From Pseudopyrenochaeta lycopersici (taxonomy: Eukaryota; Ascomycota; Dothideomycetes; Pleosporales; Pseudopyrenochaetaceae): a stretch of DNA of 64,000 nt. Position 1 is the stretch's first letter; every line of letters begins with the position of its first letter. The DNA lies in assembly GCA_003313425.1 (NCBI GenBank), contig NHZP01000053.1, positions 186,001 to 250,000 on the forward strand, given 5' to 3'. Shown in pieces: positions 12,697-25,264 of this stretch. Made by a program: the position numbers and the translations under genes. The notes beneath the pieces are model-generated. The model saw only the letters and a list, made by a program, of their open reading frames with translations. It was not told the origin of the DNA and did no database searches.

Positions 12697-12994
12697 ATCA
12701 ATGGGCCATCACCATCATATATGGCGGAGTCTAATGATCAGCAAGCAGCAGCAGCATTCTAAGATATACTCCAATGACGGGCAGACAAAAAATTGTTGAG
12801 CTTAAAATTAGGCCATGACCATCACATGCAAGGTTCAACAAGCGATCTGCCATTTGTGTAACTCCTCGTCAGGCCCACTTTCCCGGTTGTCTTACATTCA
12901 GCAACTATCGCTGCGGGTCATTTCATTGCCAGCAGTTTATTTCAGGAAATTTATGGCTCAAAAAGATGATCTTCATTCAAGATGTTATCTAAGC

Positions 12995-14956
12995 CTATAA
13001 CGAAGGGGTTGACAGACTTAGTGTAGCCTTTGGGATGTCTCTGAGCTGTCTTATGTCCAGCTTCTCTATGGCGAACTTCGTCTCATGTCTCAGACGAAAT
13101 GTCGCTAACGCTATCACAGCTGGTGCAACAGCTTCGCTCAGCCTTCCTAGTAGCGAAGCCTGCTCCCGATGTAGTATTCCAGAGAACATATGGAAGTATT
13201 CCTCCTTCATGCCGAGTAAGCTGAGCAAGTCAGTATGGTTCTCATTGGTGTTCAGCTCAGGTACACTCACACAGAATCTGTCAAAGCGAACCCAGAGAAT
13301 GATGGCCCAGATGGGAGAAGTGCCAATATCCCGATTGCATAAAGACTTGTTAACCCTTGCAGGCGTCTGGCTAGCTTCCGGATTCCTTTTACTTTATAAC
13401 GTAATGTGCGAAATTCTCTCGATCCTGGTTGCACGTCCGGCCTGATCCTGGACGTTTGTCTGTCAATCAGAGCAGCCTCACGTAGCAGGGTGGGATTTCC
13501 CATCCGGGCTGTACAACCCATACTGATGGTCTCAGGGGTCTCGATGAATATCTCTCCGTTGCGCACATCGTGATGTTGCTCCTCGTCCAAAAGTTTGACA
13601 GCATAATAGCGCCTTATTAGTGTGCAATTAGCTTCTTCACTATGGAGACGACATATCGTATTGAATGTCTCTGTAGCGCTTAGTGGAGACACGATGATTT
13701 CATTTGTCCAACCCCGCGCATCTCTGGCAACTTGGAGTTGTTCGCTGAAGTCTGCAAGGGTCTGCCAGCTGCCGATCATCAGGTACAAAGAACGAAATGA
13801 GATGGATCCATCATCCAGCTTGTTGACCTCCTGATGTTTCAAAAATCTTTCCAGATCACTTCGATTAGCCTCTGATGAAGCCTTCAATTTCTGTCGCTCT
13901 ATAGGAAGAAGTTCGGTGTAAATCGAAAGAGCTCGAAACTTGCCATCTCGACTTCGCTTCCTTTGGGCACCAGTCACAGTCACCTGTGGTGAGAATGCAT
14001 CACCATCTGGGAAAATTTGATGTGGTAATGCTGGTTCTCCGTCTTCTACCTGTGTCAGGTGATCATCAACTTTTTGGCTTGTCGGCCGCATTTGCCTGAG
14101 ATCGTTTGATACTAACGTGTTCGCACTTGGTAACAAGCACTGAGTGCTTGAACTCAGCGTATAGGCTTAGGCAAACTCAGCTGGGTTTCACGCAATGGTC
14201 AAAACGAACAATACCTTGAAAATCGAACAAAGGGGATACTTGGATATCAAGCATAGAACCATAGCTCCAAGGCTCGAACTCATTTAGCTGTGCTTCTCCG
14301 AGCCAACCAAGTCCTGAATATCCTATATTGCCTAGGTTATCGCTAATATGAAAGTCCAGCACGTGATTGTCTACGTCGAATTGAGTTGTGTCATCCTGCA
14401 GGCTGACCTCCTGGATCATGCGACCGTTCAGTTCATTCGTTCCAGAATCGGGCTCAGTCACCGTCGCTTGTATGTGACGCAGCACCCCCGAAATTGTGCG
14501 ACGAGTATCGTTCGCGCTTTTGCCTTGTTCACAGTCGAGCCAGACAGCCCCAAATATGGCGCTAAGGGCGTTGCCAAGGACTGCAGTCGATGGTGGCTGG
14601 TCTGCTTGTCGAGCGCTCTGCTTGATGCATAGTCCAATTCCCAATACCTCGCATGCCTGTGCTCGTCCTTTCTTGTTATCCCACCAATGTTCGCGGGAAT
14701 TAGCGTTGCCTGCCAAAGTCAACAACTATGTAGCCACGTAAATCGTAATTGGCTTACTCGTGGTCAACCTTTCAACCATGATGGCATTGTAGGTTTCCGC
14801 CATCTCTATCGCTAGAAGCCCGATGCGAGCCAGCCCTCTATTACCATCGTCAAGTATATCATCTTCTCTATCCCTGTGCGCTGCCTTGAGAGCCAAGCTA
14901 AGAAGTTGAGCATCAGCGAACTGGTACTCAATTTTGGCTTCGACAAAGCCCGTCAT
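12995..14956 (-). CDS. RNase III-domain-like protein, catalytically degenerate
   Basis: Four-exon model, 14956-14758, 14709-14192, 14139-13271 and 13220-12995, about 603 aa. The third junction (GTGAGT donor, TACTGAC branch) is good; the second (14140-14191) has one alternative (14166-14214). Residues 1-140 follow the small fungal RNase III domain: EYQFADAQLLSLALKAA, GNRGLARIG, SNAN after the first splice and STAVLGNALSAIFGAVWLD. The signature Asp after the glycine (GD in active enzymes) is Leu, and the Asp and Glu of the DxVEA helix are Asn and Ser, so metal-dependent cleavage is unlikely. The 400-residue C-terminal part (for example RSLYLMIGSWQTLADFSEQL) matches nothing I recognise and shows no clear double-stranded-RNA-binding domain. 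It may bind RNA without cutting it, or be a decaying gene; the reading frame is open throughout. Confidence 0.6.
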
Positions 14957-17107
14957 ATTCCGTAAGGTGATAACAATGAAGTGATGCTTGAAGAACCAGA
15001 ATATGGATAAATCTGAATCATCTTGTGAGGAAGATGTCGCTGCCCGGCACAGAACGAACTGCGTCGCAGAGGGGTACGAATTCCAGTCATTGCATTGTAC
15101 AACAGGGGGATTGTCAATTCTACAGAGATGACTCCAATCTGCATTATGAATCTGTCAATGCATTGGCGCGTTTATTATGCAGGGTCTTTCGTACAAGGTT
15201 GACTATAGCTCAATGCGGAAACTTGCGACAATCGAAGTTCGTAAGTTATCGAAAATAGCATAATGCGATAGCCATGGATATCAACGCTGCAGATCGCAAA
15301 ACGACGGTCGAGATCAGCAATATCATGCTGGGTACTAATCCAAACAATTGGGCCAGGTAATTTAGGTCCTTGATACGTCGAATTCCATACTTTACATATA
15401 GAGCGCGGCAGATTTCAACCGCTGTGTCTGTAGCCGCTAGAGATGACTTCGCAGCTACCAATGCACCTGAGCGAGCCTTGGTCTGACATGAACCAGAACA
15501 TACAGATCTTATTCATGGCTCATCTATCTCTCTTATCATCGAGTCTCGTGACAAAAGTACGCCACTACCTTACTTCTTGCGTTAACGATCTTGTCATACG
15601 TCTTTAGGTGATCATCTGTGCCACGAACGAAATAAACGAGGTAACGAGGTAACAACCTCCAATTATCGATTTTGTGGCACGGTTACGTCTAAAAAGTGGC
15701 ATACAACTTGAATACGTGTTTATGATTTACATTGCGAAATGGAAACAAATGTGGATGTACACGCACCCGCCATGGGCGTGGGATAGGTCATCTCCAGTCA
15801 AAACTACAATAATTTCGGTCTGCGGCGATTTTACTCACGATACCAAATGTCGTAGAGCGAAAATTAGGAGAGCAAAAATCAGTGCCTAAATCTGGGGCGC
15901 AATTTGGACCTGTTCAACTCACGTGACCATCGCATTATGCCGAGCTTATACCAGTGGTGACAACTCCAACTTGCCATCATCAAGCACCGGCATAATGATG
16001 AACATGTATACAATTGCATGCATATGATGCACTGCACACGACTGACTTTTGGTAGGCCGAATGAAGCCTATTATGGAAGGGACTCGTCAGTGATACCCCT
16101 TGACGAAAGTGCTAGCAATAGCTGTGCTGCATTGGTTACCAGCTTTGCAACGAATTCACACGTGTCGAAAAGATAATCTACCATAAGTTTGACGGACGTA
16201 GTTTGCGCAGAATGTATGACGGGCAAGGGGATGTTGAGGACGCTATTTAACAAACGATTCATGTTACAATTTTCAATCTAAAGTCTTCCACAAGAAAGGG
16301 TTAATTTTATCATCTCGTGATGCTGGAAGCCGGCTTTTGAACCAATTGATGTTGCAATACTGCTTTGTATTCACTGCAAGCCATTTCTCTCTCTACAAAT
16401 GTAGGGGCAAAAAGAACCTGCGATACCAGCGAGGAAATAAGAGGGGCTATTCCAGCGTGGGCAGGATCAAGCGCCGACTGGGTGTTTGGTAATAGGTTAA
16501 TGACATAACCTGTGCTAGAACAATCCTTGTATACAATTACATCTACAGGTGACCCCTAAAAAGTCCACAAGGGTGATGACTTACAGGTCAGTGCATAATT
16601 ACGGCAGATTGGGGGTTGTACTAGTCTACCGCGCACACATTATCACCAAACCTCTTTATTGCTTGATAGAGAAATAAGTAGCACTATACTTTTTGCGCGA
16701 CAGTATATATTCAGTCCGTCGCCTTACATTCACAGTTCTAAGAAGGCTCCACTGTTTCGCGTTTCACATGTTTGAATCATGACCCTTGTCCTGCGATGCA
16801 ACATGCCATGACTCATGTTCTAAGCGTATCACATGTACCTATCCCATTTCCAGGCGCACGGAAAGCATGCTCTCTAAGTGGTAATGTAGCGAGTCTAGCC
16901 GAGCCCCAGAATAGGAAGCATTATATTTACAGCATGCTTGGCTCCGCATGTATATTAAAGTTTCCCTATACTAACGGAGGGTTGTTCTCATGCTGTAACT
17001 TATAGAGTAACTGGCATAGACTCCGAGCAGCTTTAAGACTTCAGGTCTTTATTTTTCTTGATTCAATAGTGGTCACGCCATATTGTGCTCTCAGAGCTCA
17101 CATCAAG
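14957..17107. other. Long intergenic region with two weak open frames
   Basis: No secure gene. On the minus strand, 15246-15500 is open and ends in a hydrophobic segment (LFGLVPSMILLISTVVLR). Another minus frame, about 16317-16587, is open without an ATG (contains GYVINLLPNTQSALDPAHAG). Both could be exons or relics of decayed genes but were not assignable. The last 300 bases are the promoter of the aldehyde dehydrogenase and carry the first copy of the cluster motif. Confidence 0.45.
16807..16817. promoter_or_regulatory. Cluster motif CATGACTCATG (bZIP-type site)
   Basis: Perfect 11 bp palindrome with a TGACTCA core, 291 bases upstream of the aldehyde dehydrogenase ATG. It is the left-most perfect copy of the motif repeated across 16.8-54.1 kb. 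Confidence 0.7.
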
Positions 17108-18985
17108 ATGACTTACACGCTGGAAGACAAACACACAACAAAGTTGTTCATTAACAACGAGGTTAGTATGCTATTATGCAACGGTTGCAGCATCTCCCTA
17201 CTAACAGATCTCTCCCTAATAGTATCTTGGGTGCAAAAATGCCAAACGGTGTGCTATATCTTACTATTATGTTTTAATGCACCCCTCTCTCCAATTCTCA
17301 ATGTCTGCGAAAGGCAGTCGCTGACCGAGTATGGCAGGATATCGGTGTACAATCCTGCAACAGGCGACCTCATCAGCGACAATATTCCAGTTGCAGGCAA
17401 GCAAGATGTTGACATGGCTGTCGATGCTGCAAATGCAGCATTCGACATAGCCAGTCCATGGCGGAAACTGACCAATAAGGCTCGCAGGGAACTCCTGCTC
17501 AGATTCGCCGATCTGCTCGAACGCGATCAGGAGAAACTTGCATACCTTACCAGACTGACTCTGGGCGCACCCTACCTTGCCTTTGGTAAAGGGGAAATAG
17601 GGACCGCAATCGATAACTTCCGCTGTGAGTGACGCCTTCAACATTATCGCCTTCCAAGGGAAGACTAATAGAACTGTGTCACACGAACAGATTTTGCGGG
17701 TTGGATTGACAAATTCACCGGAGAATCCTACCCAGCTGATGATGGCTTTTATAAGATCGTCCGTCATGAGCCACTTGGGGTTGTTGCAGGGTTAGTATAT
17801 CAACGTGGTGCCTTTGTAAGATGACATTATTTTTTACTTCGATTCCAGGATCATCCCCTGGAACGGTCCGTTGGCATCTATCGGTCTTAAAGCTGCGCCG
17901 GCTCTAGCCACTGGCAATGTCTTTATTCTCAAACCCAGTGAAAAGACGCCCCTAATGGCTGCAGCGTTAGGGGATCTCATTATCGAAGCGGGGTTTCCAC
18001 CTGGCGTGTTCCAAGTTCTAACTGGAGACGGTGGGACCGGGGCACTCCTAGCAAGTCATATGAAAATTGCTAAAGTCAGCTTTACCGGTAGTGTTGAGAC
18101 TGGGAAAACCATACAAAAACTTGCCGCACAGAGCAATTTGAAAAGAGTTACACTGGAACTAGGCGGTAAAAGCCCAGCAGTAATCTTTGATGATGCTAAC
18201 CTTGAAAATGCCGCAGAATGGTAAGTAGACCTCTGCGTTCCATTCCCTGCGTTTTACACCGAAGAAATTCTCTGACTTGAGACCATAAATAGGTGCGTGA
18301 ACACGATTACATTGAACTCGGGACAGATATGTTTCGCCTCCTCGCGCGTCTATGTCCAGGAAGGTATCTACGACGACTTCATTGCCGCATATAAGAAGAA
18401 ATTTGTAGCAAAGACTAGACTGTTAGGAGACCCTGAAAAAGAAAACACCGCTATGGGACCGGTGGTGGACAAGAGCCAGTTCGATCGTATATTGGACATC
18501 ATTAATACAGCCAAGCGCGAAGGACAGGGGAATCTGATAATGGGCGGTAAAGCGAAAGAGGGAAAGGTAGGCAAAGAACTCCCGTATTTGGAGCCTCTCA
18601 AAGCGCTAACTACGAACGTAAGGGCTACTTTATTGAGCCAGCCATCTTCACGGATACCAAAGATGACGCTAGCATCTATAAGGAAGAAATATTTGGTCCT
18701 GTCGTTGTCGTCAATCGGTTTAAGTCAGAAGACGAGATCATTGCGAAGTCTAACAATAGCAAGTATGGCTTGATGGCAGGTGTGTTTACCCAGGACATCA
18801 ATCGGGCACTTCGCGTGAGCAGTGCCTTTGATAGTGGGGTCGTCGGTATTAATTGTATTAGTACTATCACTATTTCTTGTCCATTTGGAGGCACAAAGGA
18901 GAGTGGTATTGGAAGAGAGCAAGGGTCATATGCTCTGCGCCATTATACGGAGCCGAAGACTGTGCTGATTAACTTAACTTACTAA
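17108..18985 (+). CDS. NAD(P)-dependent aldehyde dehydrogenase
   Basis: Seven exons, 17108-17161, 17223-17248, 17314-17624, 17691-17790, 17849-18220, 18293-18566 and 18623-18985, give 499 aa, the standard length. Landmarks are SVYNPATGDLI, IIPWNGPL, FILKPSEKTPL, the glutamate motif LELGGKSPA, the catalytic cysteine in NSGQICFASSRVYVQ, EEIFGPVVVV and PFGGTKESGIGRE, so it should be active. It oxidises an aldehyde to a carboxylic acid in the cytosol. The sixth intron removes a segment that would otherwise break the frame before GYFIEPAIF. It is the first gene of the motif-linked cluster and sits with the epimerase-type reductase downstream in the same direction. Confidence 0.93.
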
Positions 18986-19095
18986 ATATTGAATGAACTC
19001 TTTTATAATATGCCTTCTATGTACACTGGAAACCTAAAAAGAAGAAAAAATTCAAGATGTCGTTATATTTGTGCCACATTCCGCAACGAAAGTGA

Positions 19096-19153
19096 TTACT
19101 AAACTTCTCCAAGTGACGTAAGTGACGATGTCCTCTTTCACGCATGAGTCATG
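19096..19153. promoter_or_regulatory. Promoter with three bZIP-type sites
   Basis: Within 58 bases there are TTACTAA (19096-19102, a Yap1-type site), TGACGTAA (19114-19121, CRE/ATF-type) and the perfect CATGAGTCATG (19143-19153). The last lies 89 bases upstream of the reductase ATG. The second and third start 29 bp apart, the same spacing and order as at 34874/34903. Confidence 0.65.
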
Positions 19154-19241
19154 TACCGGCATTCAATTTCTCCGTCTAGAGTTCTTTCCGATATAAAGAG
19201 AGCGGTATACCTGTTACTTTCGTATACCTCACCTGCTCGAC

Positions 19242-20361
19242 ATGCTAGATTTAGAAACATCCGCTCTACCCAAGGGTGGCTTGATCCTTATTACAGGTGT
19301 CAGCGGATATGTTGGTAGCAATGTTGCAGATCAGGCATTGGCTGCTGGATATAAAGTTCGAGGAATTGTGCGGAGCCTTGCGAAGGCCAGATGGCTCGCA
19401 GACCACTTTGAAAAGCAATACGGGGCAGATACGTTTGAGTTAGTAGAAATACCGGATTTGCTCAAATCAGGTGCTTTCAATGAGGCAATAAAAGGTATTT
19501 TTCCTGCCAGCTCCAAACTATAAAACATCTGACACAGGAGTAGGTGTTTCAGCTGTTGCACATGTCGCCACTGTGGCACCACTATCCGGATATCCAGACC
19601 CGTACATAGCTAAGGTAACTGGGCTCGTCATTAATTTACTCGAATCTGCTTTTAGAGAGCCAAAAATGAAAAGATTCGTCTTCACGTCGTCATCTATGGC
19701 CGCTGCAAACCCTGCCCAGGATGTCGAGAGGGTAATTCTTGATAAGTCATGGAATGAAGAAGCCTGCAAAGACGCATGGGCAGAGCCGTTCGGCGATGAC
19801 AATATTTGGAACGTCTATGCTGCTTCGAAAGCGACAGCAGAGAAGCAAGCATTCGAATGGATGAGAGTCAACCATGCGAAGTTCGAGTTCAATTCGATTT
19901 TACCCAACACCAATTTTGGACCCACTTTGAGCAGGGAGCATCAGGGATTTGGCTCAACTGGGGCTATGCTGAAGTCGGTATTTGATGGAAATACCAAGGA
20001 TATGGCGGCAGATCCATCTCGTAAGAGACCATTCCTAGTGCTTTGATATTTGCACTAACAAAATGTAATAGAATATTATGTCGATGTCAGAGACACAGCT
20101 AGACTGCATATTATTGCGCTTACAAATCCAGAAGTTCGCAATGAGCGCCTCTTCGCATTTGCGGAACCGTACAATTGGAATGTGATTCTGTCTGTTTTTC
20201 GACAGATGTATCCAGAAAAGGACTTTCCGGAAGATGTACCAGGTCTGGGAAAAGACATTAGTCACTACCCTAATGATCGGACTGAGGCGCTTCTAAGAGC
20301 ATATGGTCGACCAGGATGGACATTGCTTGAGCAATCTATTCGCGATTGCAAACTGCAATAG
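19242..20361 (+). CDS. NAD(P)-dependent epimerase/dihydroflavonol-reductase-type reductase
   Basis: Three exons, 19242-19494, 19538-20020 and 20072-20361, give 341 aa. The nucleotide-binding motif is ITGVSGYVGSNVADQAL, with VFTSSSMAA as the serine strand and the catalytic NVYAASKATAEK (Tyr-x3-Lys). This extended-SDR group reduces aldehydes and ketones (ketoreductases, methylglyoxal and cinnamyl-type reductases). The C-terminal third varies with substrate and gives no clue. It follows the aldehyde dehydrogenase by 256 bases and has its own motif-bearing promoter, fitting an alcohol-carbonyl interconversion step in the cluster. Confidence 0.9.
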
Positions 20362-20895
20362 ATTACTTTTGCGTCTAGCTTCGGACTTGAGTGATTCTTT
20401 CCTTCCACCCCATAACGAATAATCTAGATGCACTTGATTTGGCACTATGAGCATTCCGGTACTTTGGATCTCGGTACTTTTTTCTTGTGCGATAAAGGCT
20501 CTGGTACTCAAATAGTTGTAAACCTGTAGTCTTTAGGCGGTGGAGTTAGCCTACCCAAGTTTCGACAGAATCTACAGTATAAAAGTCTTGCATTTAGCTC
20601 AAGAATGAATTCCTTTTCTACTTGGACCGCATTTTTTGTCATAGTACGTTAATCTCGGAAAAAACAAAACTGCTTGCAATAGACTGACAGAATCGGCTAA
20701 CGGTATACAATACTAGTTGGAGTATATGCCTATTATGTGATAGTTTACCAAAACAAAGCTCAAGGTATATTGAAAGAATAGTCTACCTAGAGCCTCTAGT
20801 ACATGGAATTCTTGACGATGACTATTTCTATCATTGATTACTCCTATGGGGCTCCATACGTCCCGCGAAGGAATTGAAGGCTTTCGACTTTGTTC
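20362..20895. other. Intergenic between convergent genes
   Basis: Holds the 3' flanks of the reductase and of the first sugar transporter. No gene and no cluster motif were seen. Confidence 0.6.
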
Positions 20896-22523
20896 TTACG
20901 GGGAACGTACCTCAATATGTGAGACGCTTGCAGTCTTGTTTCCATCAAAAGTAGAACCTTCTTTGATCACAGCAAGTGAGGGCACTTCCGCTACATTACT
21001 GTCGAACACGACTGCAATTTCTTCCAATGTATGTCCTCGAGTTTCTGGGTAGCAGAAGTAGCAAACCAAGGTACCGCCGATAAGTATTGCCACAAAAACA
21101 ATGTAGTATTTCCATGCGATAGCTTCTAACGCGATTGGATTGACGAAGATGTTAAATGACACAGCGACCATGGTGGAAAAGAGGGTAAGCGAAAGGCCAC
21201 GAGCGCGTAGACGGTATGGCCAGATCTCCACAGGATAGGCAAACAGGAGCGGCGTGCTAGAAACAGTCAACCTCAAGCTGGGCACAGTGCGTTGGGGTGA
21301 TACATTACTCACAATGCAATATCGTAGAAACCATAGTACAGGAACAGGAACGGAATGACCGCTGTTCCAACGGGTGCGTTTCCTGTCTGAGCGAAAGATC
21401 CAGACAAGCCTGTGATGACGACGTATGTTGCGAGCATGCCCACGCAGGAAGTGAGGAATAAGAATCGGCGTCCAAAACGATCGACGGAGAATGCGGCGAC
21501 TACTGCAAAAAACAAGTTCCAGATCTGAAGACATCCACTGATGAGGGTCTGATGTGTAACATCAGTTATTCCAACAGTGTCCAAGACAAGCGCTAGGTAG
21601 TAGCTGACAACACCGTTGCCATTCCATTGTGCAAAGACGCCTAGGGTGATGGATATCAATGCACGGTGTCGGTTACCCCTGGTTTTGAAGAGATCAGCCC
21701 AAGACGTTGTCTTATTGGTTTCCTGTTCCATTCGAATAGTTGTTTCAATTTCCGTCATTTCAAAATCGACGAAGAGAGATTCAGGATTGCCGTTTGCATG
21801 GTAGTACACAAGTAGTTTGCGGGCCTCCTCAGTTCGGGTCATGGAAATTAGCCATCTCGGGGACTCTGGGCCACAAATAAACCCTGGTAAAGCTACCAAT
21901 GGAATAACAGCTTGTAGTACAGATGGGATTCTCCAGGCCCATGAATCCCCGTAATTACGGGTACCGAAGGTAGCCCATGCAGCAATCAGGCTTCCCACGT
22001 ACCAACCGCAATTGTATAGTGCTGTCACGATACCGCGATGGGTCGGATAGGCGCATTCGGTGATGAGAAGCGGAACAGCAGTTGCGTACCATGCAGAAGC
22101 CGGACCCAATAAGAAGCGGGCAATAATGAATGCAGTTTCGTTTGGAGCAGCCGTCTGCAAAGCGGTAGACGTAACAAGGAAAAGGTACCCGATCCAGATG
22201 CCCGTTCGTCGACCGTAACGTTGCACTACCCATGCGCTCACAGGATAGGTGACGACTGCCCCAATGGGTTGGATCGCGTTGATGAAGCCTAACCAGGCGC
22301 CAGTCGGATGTTTCATGAAGTCTTGCCACTGATCGAGAGCTTGGAGGCCGTTCATCATGGAGCCGTCATATCCATTGGCAGACGAGAGCAACATGAGAGA
22401 AAAGAGGTAGAAATTGAGCTTCACAAGCCCCTTTTGCCGATACCACGCAATATTGTCCACTGGCAAAACAGCAGCAAGGCTTGCTCCAACGGACCGTGAG
22501 TTTGATGTCTGATGATTCCCCAT
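20896..22523 (-). CDS. MFS sugar-porter family transporter 1
   Basis: Exons 22523-21313 and 21256-20896 give 523 aa; the 56 nt intron joins YDIA to FTPLLFAYPVEIWPYRLRARG. Sugar-porter marks are YGRRTGIWIG, GPESPRWL, DRFGRR and the closing PETRGHTLEEI, with about twelve membrane helices. It resembles the lactose-permease/hexose branch of fungal transporters, which also import other polyols, glycosides and acids. It is transcribed divergently from the AtuA-like gene across a 582-base region holding one perfect cluster motif, so the two are probably induced together. Confidence 0.92.
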
Positions 22524-22866
22524 GATGATCGACGATTAAATGTGATTTGATAGTAGCAGATAGTTTGTAGAAACTTTGTACGACAATAATGTCGACGCAT
22601 ACAAGAGCTTTATCGAAGCCTTCGAGGAGAATAAATCTTGCTTCAGCGATACTTCGAATAGAATCTGGGGTTCAAACCAAGTGGTGTATCTGGGGTCGAC
22701 TGGGGTCGTGGGGTAAAGGCCTAGAACGAACTTGGAGGATAAACTACTACCTTAGACCTCTTACATGGTGTAGTCATGATTTGCCTTTGTCATGTACAAA
22801 ATAAGACGCGGCTTGGGCATTACTCATAATAATTTAGAAGCCACGACGCAGACGCGACTAGGTATG

Positions 22867-22877
22867 CATGAGTCATG
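22867..22877. promoter_or_regulatory. Cluster motif CATGAGTCATG in a bidirectional promoter
   Basis: Perfect palindrome between the divergent sugar transporter (344 bases from its ATG) and AtuA-like gene (229 bases from its ATG). Confidence 0.7.
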
Positions 22878-23105
22878 TAATCCTCAATTTGCGTCTCTGC
22901 AGCATGGTTTATTCCCGTTGAAAGTCCGGACACCAAAACAGAAAGATTTGGATCAGGTCAGTTGCCCAAAAAGTGGTGTGAAATCAAGCTAGAAACTTCC
23001 AGCTGCTCTTATACATATCAATATCGAAATGACTGCTTTCACAAAGATAGGCCCTAATTGTTGACTATTCTATAGCTTCCCTAATCCATAGAATCAACTA
23101 TCAGC

Positions 23106-25087
23106 ATGGGCTCAATGCTTAACCCACCTGTTCGCATTGCATCCGCATCCGGCTCTGTCACTGATCGCCGCCATGGCTTCGCTACCTTGGCCCAATGGGA
23201 AGATGTGCAATATATTGTCGGAGACTGGATGTCCGAATACAACATGACGACTCGCGGAGGCAGCAAAGTGAACAATCAAGGAGCCTCTCCAGAATTCGAA
23301 GATTCATTTGTCGAAGCCATAGAGCCTGCTCTACAGTATTTAAATGACAGGAAGATCAAAGTCGCTGTCAACGCTGGAGGCTCAGATACCAAGAAACTCC
23401 ATGATACCGTCGTCTCTATGATAAAAGAAAAGGGCCTGGGCTTGAAGGTGGCCTGGGTCGCGGGTGACGAGGTATACGAGGTGGTACAGAAAGCCATCAA
23501 AAAGGGCGATGGCTTCAGGAATCTGACCACTGGTAAGTACCCTTAGACGCAGATTACACACAGTACATACTAATCATATATAGGGGGAGAAATCAACAAC
23601 TGGGGTTATGATGCAATTTACGCTCAGTGCTACCTTGGCAGCTGGGGCATCGTGGAAGCATTCAAGAATGGGGCTGATATTGTGCTTTGCGGCCGGGTTG
23701 CTGATGCATCACCAACAATCGCATGCGCAGCCCACCACTACGGCTGGAGAAAGGGCCATCTTCAAAGACTCGCACATGCATTTGTTGCAGGCCATTTCAT
23801 CGAGTGCTCCACTTACGTTACTGGCGGAAACTTCTCAGGATTCAAAAGCATACCGGGAAAATGCCTAGATCTAGGATTCCCCGTGATAGAGATGGAGGAA
23901 AGCGGCGAATTTGTGGTGACTAAGCAAGCAGGTAAAGACGGTATCGTCACAGTTGACACTTGCAAGGCACAACTGCTGTATGAGATCCAGGGCCCTCGCT
24001 ACTACCATTCCGATGTCGTCGCAGTGCTGAATGATATTAAGATCACGGAGGTCGGGAAGGACAGAGTGTATGTTCATCAAACGACTGCGTTGCTCGTGCA
24101 GTACTGACTGAGATTCCAGGCGTGTTACAAACGTTGGTTACATTCGACCGCCGCCCACGACCAAAGTAGGCATTACCGCGAAGGGCGGCTTCCAAGCTGA
24201 AGCTCACTATTTCCTATGTGGTCTTGATATTGAGGAGAAAGCTGCCATGCTCGAATCACAAGTCCGCCACGCCCTTGACGAATCCCTTTTCTCCTGTTTG
24301 AAATTCCGCACAAATGGTCGCGCACCGGAAAACCCTTGTTCGCAGGATGCCGCCACCGTTGATCTTCGAATCTTTGCTCAAGCAAAGGAAGAAAGTAGTC
24401 TCTCCCACGCCAATTTCTTCCGGCCTGTCACGGACACAATTATGCAAAGCTACCCAGGCGCCACTTTCGCCGTGGATGCACGTCAAGCTGTACCCAAGCC
24501 ATACTATGAGTACTGGGTCGCTCTGTTACCACAAAGCGCTGCGAAGCACATCTGTCATATTCCCTTCAAAGGCCTAGAAATGCCCATAGAAACACCGATC
24601 GACACAGAGGATTTCCTCTACGAGCAGTCGGATGCGTCGTCAGAGAGCCCAGTAGATCTATCTTCATTTGGTCCCACAACCCGAGTACCTCTTGGTTACA
24701 TTGTACATGCACGGTCTGGTGACAAGAGCTCAGATTGTAATGTTGGATTCTTTGTTCGATCAGCCGACGAATGGGCGTGGCTGCGGTCACTATTCACAGT
24801 TGACAAAGTGCGAGAACTCTTGGGAAAAGATGATACAGGGAAGCCGATCCACCGGTTCGAGCTACCGAATATATGGGGTAAGCTAAAGCATTTCCTGGTG
24901 ACTAGATGCGGAACCTTGAGACTGACCAAATTCATCTTTAGCCGTGCATTTCCTTCTAAAAGATCATCTCGATCGCGGCGTGGCTTCAAGCTCCACGTAC
25001 GATGTTTTGGGGAAAAACTTGGCGGAGTATCTACGCTGCAAATACGTCGATGTGCCAAACAAGTTCCTAGAACGTGGGCGAATTTAG
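23106..25087 (+). CDS. AtuA-like (DUF1446) acyclic-terpene-utilisation-type protein
   Basis: Four exons, 23106-23532, 23584-24067, 24120-24877 and 24942-25087, give 604 aa, normal for the family. Diagnostic segments are IASASGSVTDRRHGF, VNAGGSDTKKLHD, DIVLCGRVADASP, RPPPTTKVGITAKGG and the terminal VHFLLKDHLDRGV..LGKNLAEYLRCKYVDVP. The second splice (donor GTATGT) is needed to restore DRVRVTNVGYI. AtuA is essential for citronellol/geraniol breakdown in Pseudomonas, but its chemistry is not established. The bacterial partner geranyl-CoA carboxylase is absent from this window. Divergence from a sugar transporter with a shared motif ties it to the cluster. Confidence 0.9.
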
Positions 25088-25264
25088 AGATCATATCTGA
25101 AAAAACATGCGTAGGCGGAGAAGTTCTTATCATTTGATTCATGTAAAAATACATAACTTCCTAGTAAAGGTTTGTCGAATGTAGTTTCCATCGCATCGTC
25201 TATGCTCAAGGTTATGCTCTGGTTCATATCGTGAGATGCGCAGCTGCTCATAAGCATGCCTAAT

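Noticed and set aside
15246..15500. Minus-strand frame with a hydrophobic end
   Set aside because: Too short, no credible start and no recognisable family; may be a relic.
16071..16590. Possible decayed gene on the minus strand
   Set aside because: An 89-codon frame without ATG and a second short frame exist, but no domain, splice model or family could be supported.
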